Shown here: positions 32,283 to 41,703 of the stretch, one piece after another
Numbering within the stretch: position 1 is the stretch's first letter
How the letters are laid out: each line of letters starts with the position of its first letter
Assembly: GCA_017847835.1 (NCBI GenBank)
Contig: JAGASH010000009.1
Span: 1 to 64,000, forward strand
DNA: 64,000 bases
Source: Oscillospiraceae bacterium
GTDB taxonomy: Bacteria; Bacillota; Clostridia; Oscillospirales; Ruminococcaceae
Direction of reading: 5' to 3'
The notes under the pieces: model-generated
What the model was told of the DNA's origin: nothing
Seen by the model: the letters and a program-made list of their open reading frames with translations, nothing else
Database searches by the model: none
Program-made: the position numbers and the translations under genes

Positions 32283-34370
32283 TCAGTCGTTCTGCTTGCG
32301 CTTGGACATAATGCCCTCAGCAACAGACTTCGGAACTTCAACGTAGCTGTTCGGCTCCATAACGTACTGACCGCGACCCTGAGTCTTGGAGCGGAGGTCA
32401 TTGGAGTAACCGAACATCTCCGACAGCGGAACGAGAGCAGTTACCTGAACGTTGCCCGTTCTGGTTTCCTGGTTCTGAATCATACCTCTGCGGGAGTTGA
32501 GGTCACCGATAACGTTTCCGATATAGTCATCGGGAACAACAACGACAACCTTCATAATCGGCTCGAGGATTACGGAATGAGCCTGCTTGAGCGCTTCCTT
32601 GATAGCCATTGAACCGGCAATCTTAAACGCCATTTCGGACGAGTCAACCTCGTGGTAAGAACCGTCGTACAGCTCAACCTTCAGGTCAACAACAGGATAG
32701 CCTGCGAGAACACCCGCATTGAGAGCTCCCTGAATACCTGCGTCAACAGCAGGAATGAACTCCTTCGGGATAGAACCGCCGACAACAGCGTTGATGAACT
32801 CATAGCCCTTGCCGCTTTCGTTCGGGGAAACGCGGATTTTAACGTGACCGTACTGACCGGAACCGCCCGACTGACGCTTATACTTCATATCAACATCGGC
32901 ATTGCCGGTGATGGTTTCCTTATAAGCAACCTGCGGTGCGCCAACGTTTGCCTCAACCTTGAACTCGCGCAGCAGTCTGTCTACGATAATCTCAAGGTGA
33001 AGCTCGCCCATACCTGCGATAATGGTCTGGCCCGTTTCGGGGTTTGTCCAGGTCTTAAAGGTCGGGTCTTCTTCAGCAAGCTTGGAGAGGGCAATTGCCA
33101 TTTTCTCCTGACCAGCCTTGGTCTTGGGCTCGATTGCAAGGTCGATAACGGGGTCCGGGAACTCCATCGACTCGAGAATAATCGGGTGGTTTTCATCGCA
33201 GAGCGTGTCGCCTGTGGTGGTGTACTTTGTACCAACAACCGCCGCGATATCTCCGCACGGACAAGCGTCGATATCCTGTCTGTGGTTGGAGTGCATCTGG
33301 AGAATACGTCCCATACGCTCGTTCTTGTCCTTGGTGGAGTTGAGAACGGTTGTACCTGCCTCAACATAACCGGAGTAAACTCTGAAGAAGCAGAGCTTAC
33401 CTACGAACGGGTCGGTAGCAATCTTGAACGCGAGAGCCGAGAACGGCTGGTCGTCGCCTGCGTGACGCTCTTCCTCTTCGCCGGTATCGGGGTTTACGCC
33501 CTTGATAGCGGGGATATCAAGAGGAGAAGGCATAAAGTCAACAATTGCGTCGAGAAGCTTCTGAACGCCCTTGTTTCTGTACGAAGTACCGCAGGTTACG
33601 GGTACGAACTTGTTGTCGATAGTACCCTTTCTGATTGCCTTTTTGATTTCCTCTGTGGTGAAATCTGCGCCTTCATTCTCGAAGTAACGGTCCATAAGGT
33701 CGTCGTCGAGCTCTGCAACTGCTTCGAGAAGAGCTGCTCTGTACTCGTTTGCCTTATCAACCATATCAGCGGGGATATCCTCAACGCGCATATCCTTACC
33801 GAGGTCATCATAGTAAATGTCGGCCTTCATTTCAATAAGGTCAATAATGCCCTTGAAATCAGCCTCAGCGCCGATAGGAAGCTGAATCGGAACAGCGTTG
33901 CACTTGAGTCTGTCCTTCATCATATCTACGACGTTGTAAAAGTTTGCGCCCATAATGTCCATCTTATTTACATAAGCCATTCTGGGTACATGATAGTTAT
34001 CAGCCTGACGCCATACCGTTTCAGACTGCGGCTCTACGCCGCCCTTTGCGCAGAAAACGGTAACGGAGCCGTCAAGTACTCTCAGCGAACGCTGAACTTC
34101 AACCGTGAAGTCAACGTGTCCGGGAGTATCGATAATATTGATACGGTGCTCTTTCCAGAACGCGGTTGTTGCAGCGGAAGTGATGGTGATACCTCTCTCC
34201 TTCTCCTGCTCCATCCAGTCCATTGTGGAAGCGCCCTCGTGGGTTTCACCGAGCTTGTGGTTGATACCCGTGTAGAACAGGATACGCTCCGTCGTGGTGG
34301 TCTTACCAGCGTCGATATGAGCCATAATACCAATATTACGGGTCATTTCAAGAGTTACGTCTCTTTTCAT
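32283..34370 (-). CDS. fusA: Elongation factor G
   Basis: 695 residues, full length. G motifs [22 protein letters not shown] and NKMD are near the N-terminus. Domains II-V follow, ending in the [18 protein letters not shown] signature. It drives ribosomal translocation and, with RRF, recycling. It lies 24 bases downstream of rpsG in the str operon. Confidence 0.98.
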   Translation of the reverse strand: MKRDVTLEMTRNIGIMAHIDAGKTTTTERILFYTGINHKLGETHEGASTMDWMEQEKERGITITSAATTAFWKEHRINIIDTPGHVDFTVEVQRSLRVLDGSVTVFCAKGGVEPQSETVWRQADNYHVPRMAYVNKMDIMGANFYNVVDMMKDRLKCNAVPIQLPIGAEADFKGIIDLIEMKADIYYDDLGKDMRVEDIPADMVDKANEYRAALLEAVAELDDDLMDRYFENEGADFTTEEIKKAIRKGTIDNKFVPVTCGTSYRNKGVQKLLDAIVDFMPSPLDIPAIKGVNPDTGEEEERHAGDDQPFSALAFKIATDPFVGKLCFFRVYSGYVEAGTTVLNSTKDKNERMGRILQMHSNHRQDIDACPCGDIAAVVGTKYTTTGDTLCDENHPIILESMEFPDPVIDLAIEPKTKAGQEKMAIALSKLAEEDPTFKTWTNPETGQTIIAGMGELHLEIIVDRLLREFKVEANVGAPQVAYKETITGNADVDMKYKRQSGGSGQYGHVKIRVSPNESGKGYEFINAVVGGSIPKEFIPAVDAGIQGALNAGVLAGYPVVDLKVELYDGSYHEVDSSEMAFKIAGSMAIKEALKQAHSVILEPIMKVVVVVPDDYIGNVIGDLNSRRGMIQNQETRTGNVQVTALVPLSEMFGYSNDLRSKTQGRGQYVMEPNSYVEVPKSVAEGIMSKRKQND

Positions 34371-34394
34371 TTATTCCTCCGTAATTACCGTTTA

Positions 34395-34865
34395 TTACCA
34401 CTTAAAGTGAGCGAACGCCTTGTTAGCCTCAGCCATCTTGTGCGTATCGTCACGCTTCTTGCATGCGCCGCCCTGATTGTTGAGCGCGTCGCAAATCTCG
34501 TTTGCAAGTCTTTCCTTCATGGTCTTTTCAGAACGAGCGCGGCTGTATGTTGTAATCCAACGCAGACCGAGCGTTCTTCTTCTCTCGGGGCGAACCTCCA
34601 TAGGAACCTGATAGGTTGCACCGCCGACGCGTCTTGCCTTAACTTCGAGCTGGGGCATAATGTTTTCCATTGCCTCCTCGAAAGCCTCAAGAGCGTCCTT
34701 TCCCGTTTTCTCGGCTACGATTTCAAACGCGCCGTAAACGATTTTCTGGGCTACGCCCTTCTTTCCGTCAAGCATGATGTTGTTGATGAGTCTGCTTACC
34801 AACTCCGAACCGTAAAGCGGATCCGGCAGAACCTCACGCTTGGGAACATTACCTCTTCTTGGCAC
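34395..34865 (-). CDS. rpsG: 30S ribosomal protein S7
   Basis: 156 residues, standard length. It opens [16 protein letters not shown] and carries the family block [16 protein letters not shown]. It binds the 3' major domain of 16S rRNA and nucleates the 30S head. The gene is 134 bases downstream of rpsL; the gap shows no clear promoter. Confidence 0.98.
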   Translation of the reverse strand: MPRRGNVPKREVLPDPLYGSELVSRLINNIMLDGKKGVAQKIVYGAFEIVAEKTGKDALEAFEEAMENIMPQLEVKARRVGGATYQVPMEVRPERRRTLGLRWITTYSRARSEKTMKERLANEICDALNNQGGACKKRDDTHKMAEANKAFAHFKW

Positions 34866-34999
34866 TTTACTTCCCTCCTTACATAAAAATGAAAATCATA
34901 GGTACTCGAAAGCAATCCAATCACTCCCGCCGCCAAGAAGTCATTTTCCTTATTTTATATAAGAAATAATGCCGTTCTTGTCAGCTAACAGTCTTGAAA

Positions 35000-35425
35000 T
35001 TACGCTTTCTTTCCTGCCTTCGGACGCTTAGCACCATACTTTGAGCGTCCCTGCATTCTCTTATCTACACCCTGTGCGTCGAGCGTACCTCTGATAATGT
35101 GGTAACGCACACCGGGGAGATCCTTTACACGTCCGCCTCTGATGAGTACAACGGAGTGTTCCTGCAGTTTGTGTCCGATGCCGGGAATGTACGCTGTAAC
35201 TTCGTAACCGTTGGAAATCTTTACTCTGGCAACCTTTCTCATTGCGGAGTTAGGCTTTTTCGGAGTCTGGGTTCTGACAGCCGTGCAAACGCCGCGCTTC
35301 TGCGGAGAGTGCTGGTCTATCTGTGCCTTCTTGAGGGTGTTCATACCCTTCTGAAGAGCGGGAGCCTTGGACTTCTTAACGGATACCTCGCGTCCCTTAC
35401 GGACAAGCTGATTGAACGTAGGCAT
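35000..35425 (-). CDS. rpsL: 30S ribosomal protein S12
   Basis: 141 residues with the typical [12 protein letters not shown] start, [11 protein letters not shown], and [20 protein letters not shown]. The lysines linked to streptomycin resistance are wild type. The middle has the short insertion common in Clostridia ([14 protein letters not shown]). It is the first gene of the str operon, with GGAGGTG before the ATG. Confidence 0.98.
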   Translation of the reverse strand: MPTFNQLVRKGREVSVKKSKAPALQKGMNTLKKAQIDQHSPQKRGVCTAVRTQTPKKPNSAMRKVARVKISNGYEVTAYIPGIGHKLQEHSVVLIRGGRVKDLPGVRYHIIRGTLDAQGVDKRMQGRSKYGAKRPKAGKKA

Positions 35426-35500
35426 TATTTCACCTCCATAAAATTAATCTGTATGTTATTATTTCCCGCTATTGAAAAATATACTAACACACAATTATAT

Positions 35501-35529
35501 ATTTTAAAGCAAAAAGCCCTTTTTGTCAA
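35501..35529 (-). promoter_or_regulatory. str operon promoter embedded in a terminator-like hairpin
   Basis: Minus strand TTGACA (35524-35529), 17 bases, TAAAAT (35501-35506). The -35 falls in GCCCTTgacaaaAAGGGC-TTTTT, which is itself a terminator-shaped hairpin. It may block readthrough from the pnp side while the same bases recruit polymerase. Confidence 0.75.
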
Positions 35530-35632
35530 GGGCTTTTCCGAAATTTTGTTGCAATTAATCTGTTTTTTTGTCCGAAAAAGTCGGTTTTTGGGTATTTTTC
35601 ACAACGCGATAAGGCTTGCTTGGCTGCTTTTT

Positions 35633-35869
35633 CATTTTTGCCGGCTTCGAGCCGTCAAAAATGATTGGGGAACACCCCTCAGGGGTTTTCCCCAAACCCT
35701 ATTCCTCTGGGGGAAACTCTTGTTTCCCCCAGACCCCTTTGCGCTTGCTATCGCGTTTACGCGGCTTCGCCGCGAGTGGTCGCTTCGCTCAAGTGCCTCC
35801 GGCGGCTTGAAACCTTTTTCTGAAGAAAAAGGTTTCAAGGCTTCCAAAAAGACTTTTTTCGCTTCGCGG
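35633..35869 (+). repeat. Hairpin-rich intergenic repeat, copy D
   Basis: Full-length form: CATTTTTGCCGGCTTCGAGCC, GGGGAACACCCCTCAGGGG, two GGGGGAAAC / GTTTCCCCC arms, GCGGCTTCGCCGC, GTCGCTTCGCTC, TGCCTCCGGCGG, and the long stem CTTGAAACC / GGTTTCAAG ending GACTTTTTTCGCTTCGCGG. It lies between rpsL and pnp, its tail facing the pnp terminator. Confidence 0.87.
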
Positions 35870-35875
35870 GTGATG

Positions 35876-35905
35876 CAAAAAAGCTCCCCGAGAACGAGGA
35901 GCTTT
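35876..35905 (-). terminator. Terminator after pnp
   Basis: Minus strand stem AGCTCC / GGAGCT followed by TTTTTT, adjacent to repeat copy D. Confidence 0.8.
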
Positions 35906-35914
35906 ATCATTATC

Positions 35915-38047
35915 TTACTGCTGTTCAGCTTGCATAGCTTTCTTTTTCGCCTCAATATCAGCGAGCGCATCCTTTCTCGACAGGTTAATTCTGCCCTGAT
36001 TGTCGATTTCCATTACCTTAACGATAATCTCATCGCCAACCGAAACAACGTCCTCAACCTTCTCAACGCGTCTGTTTTCAAGCTTTGAAATATGAACCAT
36101 TCCGTCCTTGCCGGGTGCAATCTCAACAAACGCGCCGAAGTTCATAATACGAACAACCTTGCCCTTGTAAATTGCGCCGATTTCCGGAGGATTTACAATA
36201 GTCGAAATAACCTGTACGCAAGCGTTTACCTTCTCCAAATCCGCACCGCAGATAAATACGTTTCCGTCCTCGTCCACGTCGATTTTGACCTCGAAGTCCG
36301 CGCAGAGCTTCTGGATAACCTTTCCGCCCTTGCCGATAACATCGCTGATTTTGTCCACGGGAACCTTTGTAGTGAGCATTTTCGGAGCATACTTTCCGAC
36401 AGTGGGACGCGGCTTGTCAATAGCCTTGAGCATAACCTCGTCGAGTATATAATCTCTTGCCTTGTGAGTGGTTTCAAATGCCTGCTTGATGATTTCGGGA
36501 GTAAGACCGTCAATCTTCAAATCCATTTGAATTGCGGTGATACCGTCGTGAGTACCCGCAACCTTGAAGTCCATATCGCCGAAGAAGTCCTCGACGCCCT
36601 GAATATCAACCATTGTCATCCAGCGCTCACCCTCGGTGATAAGACCGCAGGAAATACCCGCAACCGGCTTCTTAATCGGAACACCTGCGTCCATAAGCGC
36701 AAGCGTAGAGCCGCAGACAGAACCCTGCGAAGTCGAACCGTTGGAAGAAAGAACCTCAGAAACAAGTCTGATTGCATAGGGGAACTCCTCAACGGACGGG
36801 ATAACGGGGAGCAGCGCTCTTTCGGCGAGCGCGCCGTGACCGATTTCACGTCTGCCGGGACCTCTGGAAGCCTTTGTTTCGCCGACAGAGTAGGACGGGA
36901 AGTTGTAGTGGTGCATATAGCGCTTGCCGTCTTCCTCGTCAAGACCTTCGAGCTTCTGGCTGTCGGAAACGGGACCGAGCGTGCAGATTGTCATAACCTG
37001 CGTCTGACCGCGGGTGAAGATACCCGAGCCGTGAACTCTCGGAAGAACCGCAACTTCAGCGGCAAGCGGACGAATTTCATCGAGCTTTCTTCCGTCAACG
37101 CGCTTTCCGTCGTCAAGCAGCCAGCGTCTTACAACGAACTTCTGGAGCTTGTACATACACTCGTCAATCATCGCAATCTGCTCGGGATAAACCTCGTCGA
37201 ACTTCTCGTGAACCTCGGCATAAACGGGCTGCAAGCGCTCCTCGCGGATATTCTTGTCGTCCGTATCCATAGCATAGCGAACCTTTTCTATAGCGAACTC
37301 GGAAATTGCCTCGTACATATCGTGGTCAACTTCCATACTCTCAAACGAGAACTTTTTCTTGCCGATTTGCGCCTGAATGTCCTTGATGAACGGGATAATG
37401 TTCTTCACGATTTCCTCGTGACCTGCCATAATTGCCTTGAACATTGTTTCGTCGTCGACTTCGTTTGCGCCAGCCTCAATCATAACAACCTTCTTCTCGG
37501 AGGAAGCAACGGTGAGGTTGAGGTCGCTCTTTGCGCGCTGTTCTGCGTTCGGCATAAGCACGATTTCGCCGTCAACAAGACCTACGGAAATACCGCCGAT
37601 AGGACCGTTCCACGGAACATCGGAGATAGAAACCGCAACGGAAGCGCCAATCATACCCATAATTTCGGGCGAGCAGTCGGGGTCAACCGCGAGCACAGTC
37701 ATTGTGATAGCCACGTCGTTTCTCATATCCTTCGGGAACAGAGGACGCATAGGACGGTCAACAACGCGCGAAGTCAGGATAGCCTTCTCGCTCGGTCTGC
37801 CTTCTCTTTTGAGGAAGCCGCCGGGGATTTTGCCCACGGAGTAGAGCTTTTCCTCGTAATCCACGGAAAGCGGGAAGAAATCCACACCGTCGCGGGGCTT
37901 GGGAGAAGCGGTTACGTTTACCATAACAACGGTTTCGCCGTATTTTACCCAGCACGAACCGTTTGCAAGACCGCAGACCTTGCCGGTTTCAACGGTAAGC
38001 TCACGTCCTGCGAACATTGTTTTGAACACTCTGTAATTTTCAAACAT
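35915..38047 (-). CDS. pnp: Polynucleotide phosphorylase
   Basis: 710 residues from MFENYRVFKTMF, the usual PNPase start; an earlier in-frame codon was rejected because GAAAGGA lies just before this ATG. It has two RNase PH domains separated by a helical domain, then KH (DVIGKGGKVIQKLC) and S1 (AIYKGKVVRIMNFGAFVEI) domains. It degrades RNA 3'-5' with phosphate and takes part in mRNA decay. It follows rpsO, as in many bacteria, and the gap holds two large hairpins. Confidence 0.97.
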   Translation of the reverse strand: MFENYRVFKTMFAGRELTVETGKVCGLANGSCWVKYGETVVMVNVTASPKPRDGVDFFPLSVDYEEKLYSVGKIPGGFLKREGRPSEKAILTSRVVDRPMRPLFPKDMRNDVAITMTVLAVDPDCSPEIMGMIGASVAVSISDVPWNGPIGGISVGLVDGEIVLMPNAEQRAKSDLNLTVASSEKKVVMIEAGANEVDDETMFKAIMAGHEEIVKNIIPFIKDIQAQIGKKKFSFESMEVDHDMYEAISEFAIEKVRYAMDTDDKNIREERLQPVYAEVHEKFDEVYPEQIAMIDECMYKLQKFVVRRWLLDDGKRVDGRKLDEIRPLAAEVAVLPRVHGSGIFTRGQTQVMTICTLGPVSDSQKLEGLDEEDGKRYMHHYNFPSYSVGETKASRGPGRREIGHGALAERALLPVIPSVEEFPYAIRLVSEVLSSNGSTSQGSVCGSTLALMDAGVPIKKPVAGISCGLITEGERWMTMVDIQGVEDFFGDMDFKVAGTHDGITAIQMDLKIDGLTPEIIKQAFETTHKARDYILDEVMLKAIDKPRPTVGKYAPKMLTTKVPVDKISDVIGKGGKVIQKLCADFEVKIDVDEDGNVFICGADLEKVNACVQVISTIVNPPEIGAIYKGKVVRIMNFGAFVEIAPGKDGMVHISKLENRRVEKVEDVVSVGDEIIVKVMEIDNQGRINLSRKDALADIEAKKKAMQAEQQ

Positions 38048-38080
38048 TGCCCAAAAATTCCTTTCGTTAATTTTCACTTC

Positions 38081-38216
38081 TCGGGCGCGGCGTTTGCAAT
38101 AAATTCAGCCGACGGCCGCGCGAAGGCTCAATTTATTGCCCGACACACCCGAAAAAAGCAGAAGTTGACCGTATGCGGCTGAGGGCTTTCGCCGACAGCC
38201 GCGCAGTCAACCGCTT
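38081..38216 (-). promoter_or_regulatory. Two long hairpins in the rpsO-pnp intergenic region
   Basis: Hairpin 1 pairs GCAATAAATT (38096-38105) with AATTTATTGC (38130-38139), and the flanks TCGGG / CCCGA extend it. Hairpin 2 (38163-38212) stacks GTTGAC / GTCAAC and GCGGCTG / CAGCCGC around a TTTC loop. Long duplexes here suit RNase III or RNase Y processing and PNPase autoregulation, as is known for E. coli pnp. Confidence 0.6.
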
Positions 38217-38218
38217 TC

Positions 38219-38485
38219 TTACTTTCTGAGTCCGAGCTTTGCTACAATAGCACGATAGCGCTCGATGTCCTTCTTCTGAAGGTAGTTGAGCAGGTTTCTT
38301 CTGTGACCTACCATCTTGAGCAGACCGCGAGTGGAGTGGTGGTCCTTCTTGTGAACCTTGATGTGTTCGGTCAGCTCGTTAATTCTCTTGGTGAGAATTG
38401 CAATCTGTACCTCGGGAGAACCCGTGTCGTGGTCGTGCAGACGGTTTGCTTCGATAACCGCTGTTTTTTCTTCTTTTCTAAGCAT
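38219..38485 (-). CDS. rpsO: 30S ribosomal protein S15
   Basis: 88 residues, standard length. It contains [38 protein letters not shown] and the LLNYLQKKD end segment. It is a primary 16S rRNA binder. A promoter and a roughly 130-nt leader with a hairpin-rich stretch precede it; S15 leaders are often autoregulatory. It is co-directional with pnp. Confidence 0.98.
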   Translation of the reverse strand: MLRKEEKTAVIEANRLHDHDTGSPEVQIAILTKRINELTEHIKVHKKDHHSTRGLLKMVGHRRNLLNYLQKKDIERYRAIVAKLGLRK

Positions 38486-38614
38486 TTTTTACACCTCTTT
38501 TAAAATATTTCCCGCGTTCACAGCAAAGGGATACGGTGTTTCTCGAAACGAGCGAAATCCGCAGTCCGTGAATGGGGTTGGTTTTGTTGCCGCGCAACTT
38601 CAGCGCGTACACAA
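38486..38614 (-). promoter_or_regulatory. rpsO leader, possible S15 autoregulatory RNA
   Basis: The minus-strand leader can form GCGCTGAAGTTGCGC and a larger CACGGACTGCGG..CACCGT hairpin with an inner TTTCGCTCGTTTCGAGAAA. Ribosomal protein leaders for S15 are known in several phyla with unrelated structures. The assignment is by position. Confidence 0.35.
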
Positions 38615-38619
38615 GCCAT

Positions 38620-38648
38620 ATTATAGCACATTATTTTCGGTTTGTAAA
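38620..38648 (-). promoter_or_regulatory. rpsO-pnp promoter
   Basis: Minus strand TTTACA (38643-38648), 17 bases, TATAAT (38620-38625), TG before the -10. Confidence 0.78.
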
Positions 38649-38812
38649 GAGGTTTTTGCAAATTTTCTGAAATAATCGTTGGGTTTTTTGAAAAAAATTG
38701 CGGATTTCGGGGATTTTTGTCGAGAGGCTTTGGGGTTTGCGAACAAAACCTGTCCTCTCGGCAGCCCGCTGTTTGCCGGATTTTACCGTTTTTCTTGGTT
38801 TGTGCGCCTTTT

Positions 38813-39056
38813 CATTTTTGTCGGCTTCGAGCCGACAAAAATGATTGGGGAACACCCCTCAGGGGTTTTCCCCAAACCCTATTCCGCAAGGGGGAAACTC
38901 TTGTTTCCCCCTTGAACCCCTTTGCGCTCGCTATCGCGTTTGCGCGGCTTCGCCGCGAGTAGCGGCACTTCGTGCCGAGTGCCTCCGGCGGCTTGAAACC
39001 TTTTTCTGAAGAAAAAGGTTTCAAGACTTCCAAAAAGACTTTTTTCGCTTCGCGCA
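38813..39056 (+). repeat. Hairpin-rich intergenic repeat, copy E (best full-length copy)
   Basis: Modules in order: TTTTTGTCGGCTTCGAGCCG with its ACAAAAA arm, GGGGAACACCCCTCAGGGG, GGGGGAAAC / GTTTCCCCC, GCGGCTTCGCCGC, GGCACTTCGTGCC, TGCCTCCGGCGG, the long stem CTTGAAACC..GGTTTCAAG, and the tail CCAAAAAGACTTTTTTCGC. It ends about three bases before the stop codon of the ABC permease gene on the other strand. Confidence 0.88.
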
Positions 39057-39059
39057 ATC

Positions 39060-40484
39060 TTACTTGTTCTTTGCTAGTTTCAGAATATCGCCGACCTTCA
39101 GTCTGCTTCCGTTATGCAGAATAATCGCCTCATACACCTTGCTCACCAGCATCGCAACCAACACCGTAAACACCGCAAGTATTGCCACCGCAACAGCACC
39201 CTGCACCGCGTCAAACTGTCCGAGTATTATCGCGCTCGGCAGCGAAAACGGACTGCTTATCGGGAAATAATACGAGAATATCTGCACGCTGTTCGTTCCT
39301 GAGCTTCCGTCCGCAAGCGACTCCGCGTTGAACATAATCGGATAATACGCAAGGAAAAATCCAACAACACCGATAAGCGAATAAGGCTGCATTGCCGCCT
39401 GCAAATCTTCCATTCTCGAAACCGACGCGCCGACAAGTGCCGCAAGCAGCGCATAGAACAAGAAACCGATAATAAATGTAAGCACAATAAGAAGAATGTT
39501 TACGGGAGTAAACTTTTCGAGAATACCGCCGACCGCCTGTGCAATCGAGAACTGACCGATATCAACCCCCGAAGCAGCCGCATTTGCCATTCCTCCCGCA
39601 AGAAGCTCGGGATTTGAAAGCAGCGGCGCAATCTGTCCCATTATTCCGAAAGGCGCGCTTATAGCCATACTTCCCGCGCCGACAACAACAATAAGCAAAA
39701 ACTGCGCAAAGCTCACAAGTCCCATTGCAAGAACCTTGCCGATAACAACCGCGAGCGGTCTTACGCTCGTAAGAAGCAATTCCATAACGCGGCTTGTTTT
39801 TTCGATTGCAATCGACTGCGCGATTGTGTTTCCGTACACGAAAATCAGCATAAACAGAACCAGCGACACAATAATCGGGATAATATAGTGAAGCATACCC
39901 GCGATTACGTTGAGCTCTTCCTGTCCGGCTTCAATGGTTCTTGTGTTTATTCCAATCTGCGACTGAGCGTAAGCCTCGGGGTCAATTCCAAGACGCTTTA
40001 CATTGCTGTTCCTGAAGAACTCCGTCATAGCCGCAGACAGCGAAGAAGCCATATTGCCACCGTTCGGAGAGTAGAACGTTTTCTGCGTGTAGGAGATTAT
40101 GTCGCCGTTCGTGTTCTTGTCAGCCGTGAAAACAACCGCTGCCTGAACGCCCTCGGTCTTTGCAACCTGCGCTACGATATCATCGGCAGACTTATCCGTG
40201 CGTTCTGCCTTCAGACCGTTTGCGAAAAGCTCCGCGATACCTTCGTCCGTGATAACTCCCGTTTCGTCGACGATATAAACCCTCTCATAGTTGAAAATCG
40301 TATCAATGGAACCAATCTCGCCGCTGTCGTCGTTTTTGGAAAGCGCTACGGGAAGAATATTCACAAGCGCGAACATTGCCGCTACGAGAAGAGCCATTAT
40401 AATTGTACTTATAATAAAAGATTTGGTTTTTACATACTGTATGAACGTAAACGAAAAAACCTTCTGCCAGCCTTTAGTTTTCAT
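39060..40484 (-). CDS. natB: ABC-2 type permease (NatB-like)
   Basis: 474 residues from the ATG behind GCAGGTG; a longer frame begins with an unsupported TTG. One membrane segment near the N-terminus is followed by a roughly 170-residue outside domain and about five C-terminal membrane segments (such as IIPIIVSLVLFMLIFVYG and LLIVLTFIIGFLFYALLAALV). The IEKTSRVMELLLTSVRP block is a signature of the NatB/ABC-2 exporter family. Na+ or drug export is the usual role; the substrate is not visible. It overlaps the ATPase gene by 11 bases. Confidence 0.88.
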   Translation of the reverse strand: MKTKGWQKVFSFTFIQYVKTKSFIISTIIMALLVAAMFALVNILPVALSKNDDSGEIGSIDTIFNYERVYIVDETGVITDEGIAELFANGLKAERTDKSADDIVAQVAKTEGVQAAVVFTADKNTNGDIISYTQKTFYSPNGGNMASSLSAAMTEFFRNSNVKRLGIDPEAYAQSQIGINTRTIEAGQEELNVIAGMLHYIIPIIVSLVLFMLIFVYGNTIAQSIAIEKTSRVMELLLTSVRPLAVVIGKVLAMGLVSFAQFLLIVVVGAGSMAISAPFGIMGQIAPLLSNPELLAGGMANAAASGVDIGQFSIAQAVGGILEKFTPVNILLIVLTFIIGFLFYALLAALVGASVSRMEDLQAAMQPYSLIGVVGFFLAYYPIMFNAESLADGSSGTNSVQIFSYYFPISSPFSLPSAIILGQFDAVQGAVAVAILAVFTVLVAMLVSKVYEAIILHNGSRLKVGDILKLAKNK

Positions 40485-41376
40485 TCTTCGCACCTGCCTT
40501 TTCAATAAAGAGCTCGTTCAGATTGGGTTCGCGAAGCTCGTACTTTATCAGCGGGATATCGCTGGAGATAATCATATTGAGCAGCTTGTGAGCCTGTTCC
40601 TCGCTCTGAACGTTGAACGAACAGCCGTTCGGTGTTTCCTCGGTAATGGTAAGCCCGCACTGCTGAGCCATTCCCGTGATATCTCCCTCGGCTTTTACCG
40701 TGAGCTTTACTCTGCCGTAGCTCTTCTTTATCGCGTTCAGGTTGCCCTGAAGAACAGCCTCGCCGTGATTGAGGATTACGATATCGCGGCAGAACTCCTC
40801 GATTGTGGTCATCTGGTGCGACGACATTATAATGTATTTATTATTCTTGATTTCCTCGCGGATAACCCCCTTGAAAAGCTCTGCGTTTACGGGGTCAAGT
40901 CCCGAAAGCGGCTCGTCGAGAATTATCAGCTCGGGGTTCGGGGCAAGCGCCGCGATAAGCTGGATTTTCTGCTGATTACCCTTGGAAAGCTGCTCGGCTC
41001 TCTTGTTTTTGTGCTCGGTGACTTCAAGACGCTCGAACCAATAGTCAATCGACTTTTTAGCCGCGTCGGGCGACATTCCCTTCAGCGTCATAAAGTACAT
41101 CAGCTGGTCCATAACCTTGAATTTCGGATAAAGTCCACGCTCCTCCGCGAGATAGCCAATCGGCTTGTCGCAAGCCAAAAACGGCTTTCCATCCCAAAGA
41201 ACCTCGCCCTTGTCTGCGGCAAGCATACCGAGAATAATACGGATAGAGGTGGTTTTTCCCGCGCCGTTGGTTCCGAGAAGCGCGAAAACACCCGGCTCCT
41301 TCAGCTCAAAGGAAAGTCCGTTTACCGCTGTATATTCACCGTATTTTTTGACAATATTGTTTACGGAAATTGCCAT
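40474..41376 (-). CDS. natA: ABC transporter ATPase (NatA-like)
   Basis: 300 residues. Walker A is GTNGAGKT (near 35-42), the Q-loop region is followed by the signature LSKGNQQK in place of LSGGQ, Walker B is LIILDEPLSGLD, and the switch His is in SSHQM. The C-terminal 80 residues are the DUF4162-like extension of NatA-type ATPases. It pairs with the permease that overlaps its end, forming an export system. Confidence 0.92.
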   Translation of the reverse strand: MAISVNNIVKKYGEYTAVNGLSFELKEPGVFALLGTNGAGKTTSIRIILGMLAADKGEVLWDGKPFLACDKPIGYLAEERGLYPKFKVMDQLMYFMTLKGMSPDAAKKSIDYWFERLEVTEHKNKRAEQLSKGNQQKIQLIAALAPNPELIILDEPLSGLDPVNAELFKGVIREEIKNNKYIIMSSHQMTTIEEFCRDIVILNHGEAVLQGNLNAIKKSYGRVKLTVKAEGDITGMAQQCGLTITEETPNGCSFNVQSEEQAHKLLNMIISSDIPLIKYELREPNLNELFIEKAGAKNEN

Positions 41377-41417
41377 TGTTCTGTTCCTTTCGTTGGTTTA
41401 TTTGTTTTGCTAAACGA

Positions 41418-41447
41418 ATTATACCACACAACCCCTTCCATTGTCAA
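41418..41447 (-). promoter_or_regulatory. natAB promoter
   Basis: Minus strand TTGACA (41442-41447), 18 bases, TATAAT (41418-41423), TG before the -10. Confidence 0.78.
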
Positions 41448-41450
41448 GCG

Positions 41451-41534
41451 ATATCGTATGCAACTTGACAGCTTTTCGTGCAACTTATCAACATTTCGTG
41501 CATTTTGTTGAAAATTTCGTGCATTTTGTTGAAA
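41451..41534 (+). repeat. Four 21-bp tandem repeats upstream of rpoB
   Basis: Units follow the pattern TTTCGTGCA-TTTTGTTGAAA. The last two are identical, the previous reads TTTTCGTGCAACTTATCAAC and the first TATCGTATGCAACTTGACAG. They occupy the space between the divergent natAB and rpoB promoters. A spacing of two helical turns would put protein sites on one face of DNA. Confidence 0.7.
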
Positions 41535-41567
41535 TAAGCGGGTCGAAAAATTTTTTCAAAAAATAGC

Positions 41568-41596
41568 TTGACAAATTGAAAAAAATGTGGTAAAAT
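41568..41596 (+). promoter_or_regulatory. rpoBC promoter
   Basis: TTGACA (41568-41573), 17 bases, TAAAAT (41591-41596), TG before the -10. A leader of roughly 100 nt precedes the GGAGG of rpoB. rplJL do not precede rpoB within this window. Confidence 0.8.
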
Positions 41597-41703
41597 ATTA
41601 AAATGTATCATAATGGAGAATTATCTCGGAACGCAGAAAACGAGCTCCGAAAAAGCGCGTTTTCGGGTGAACCGGGTGAGCAAAAGCAGGAGGAAAAAAG
41701 CCG

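Noticed and set aside
36092..38182. Very long open frame opposite pnp (about 700 codons); similar ones lie opposite fusA/rpsG, hydB, hydA, rpoB and leuA
   Set aside because: They mirror highly expressed genes with biased codon use, have no ribosome sites, and give Cys/Asn/Arg-rich proteins with no family resemblance. The opposite strand encodes clear orthologues.
41451..41534. Tandem repeats considered as a CRISPR array or replication origin iterons
   Set aside because: There are no spacers between the units, and no cas, dnaA or rep gene is near.
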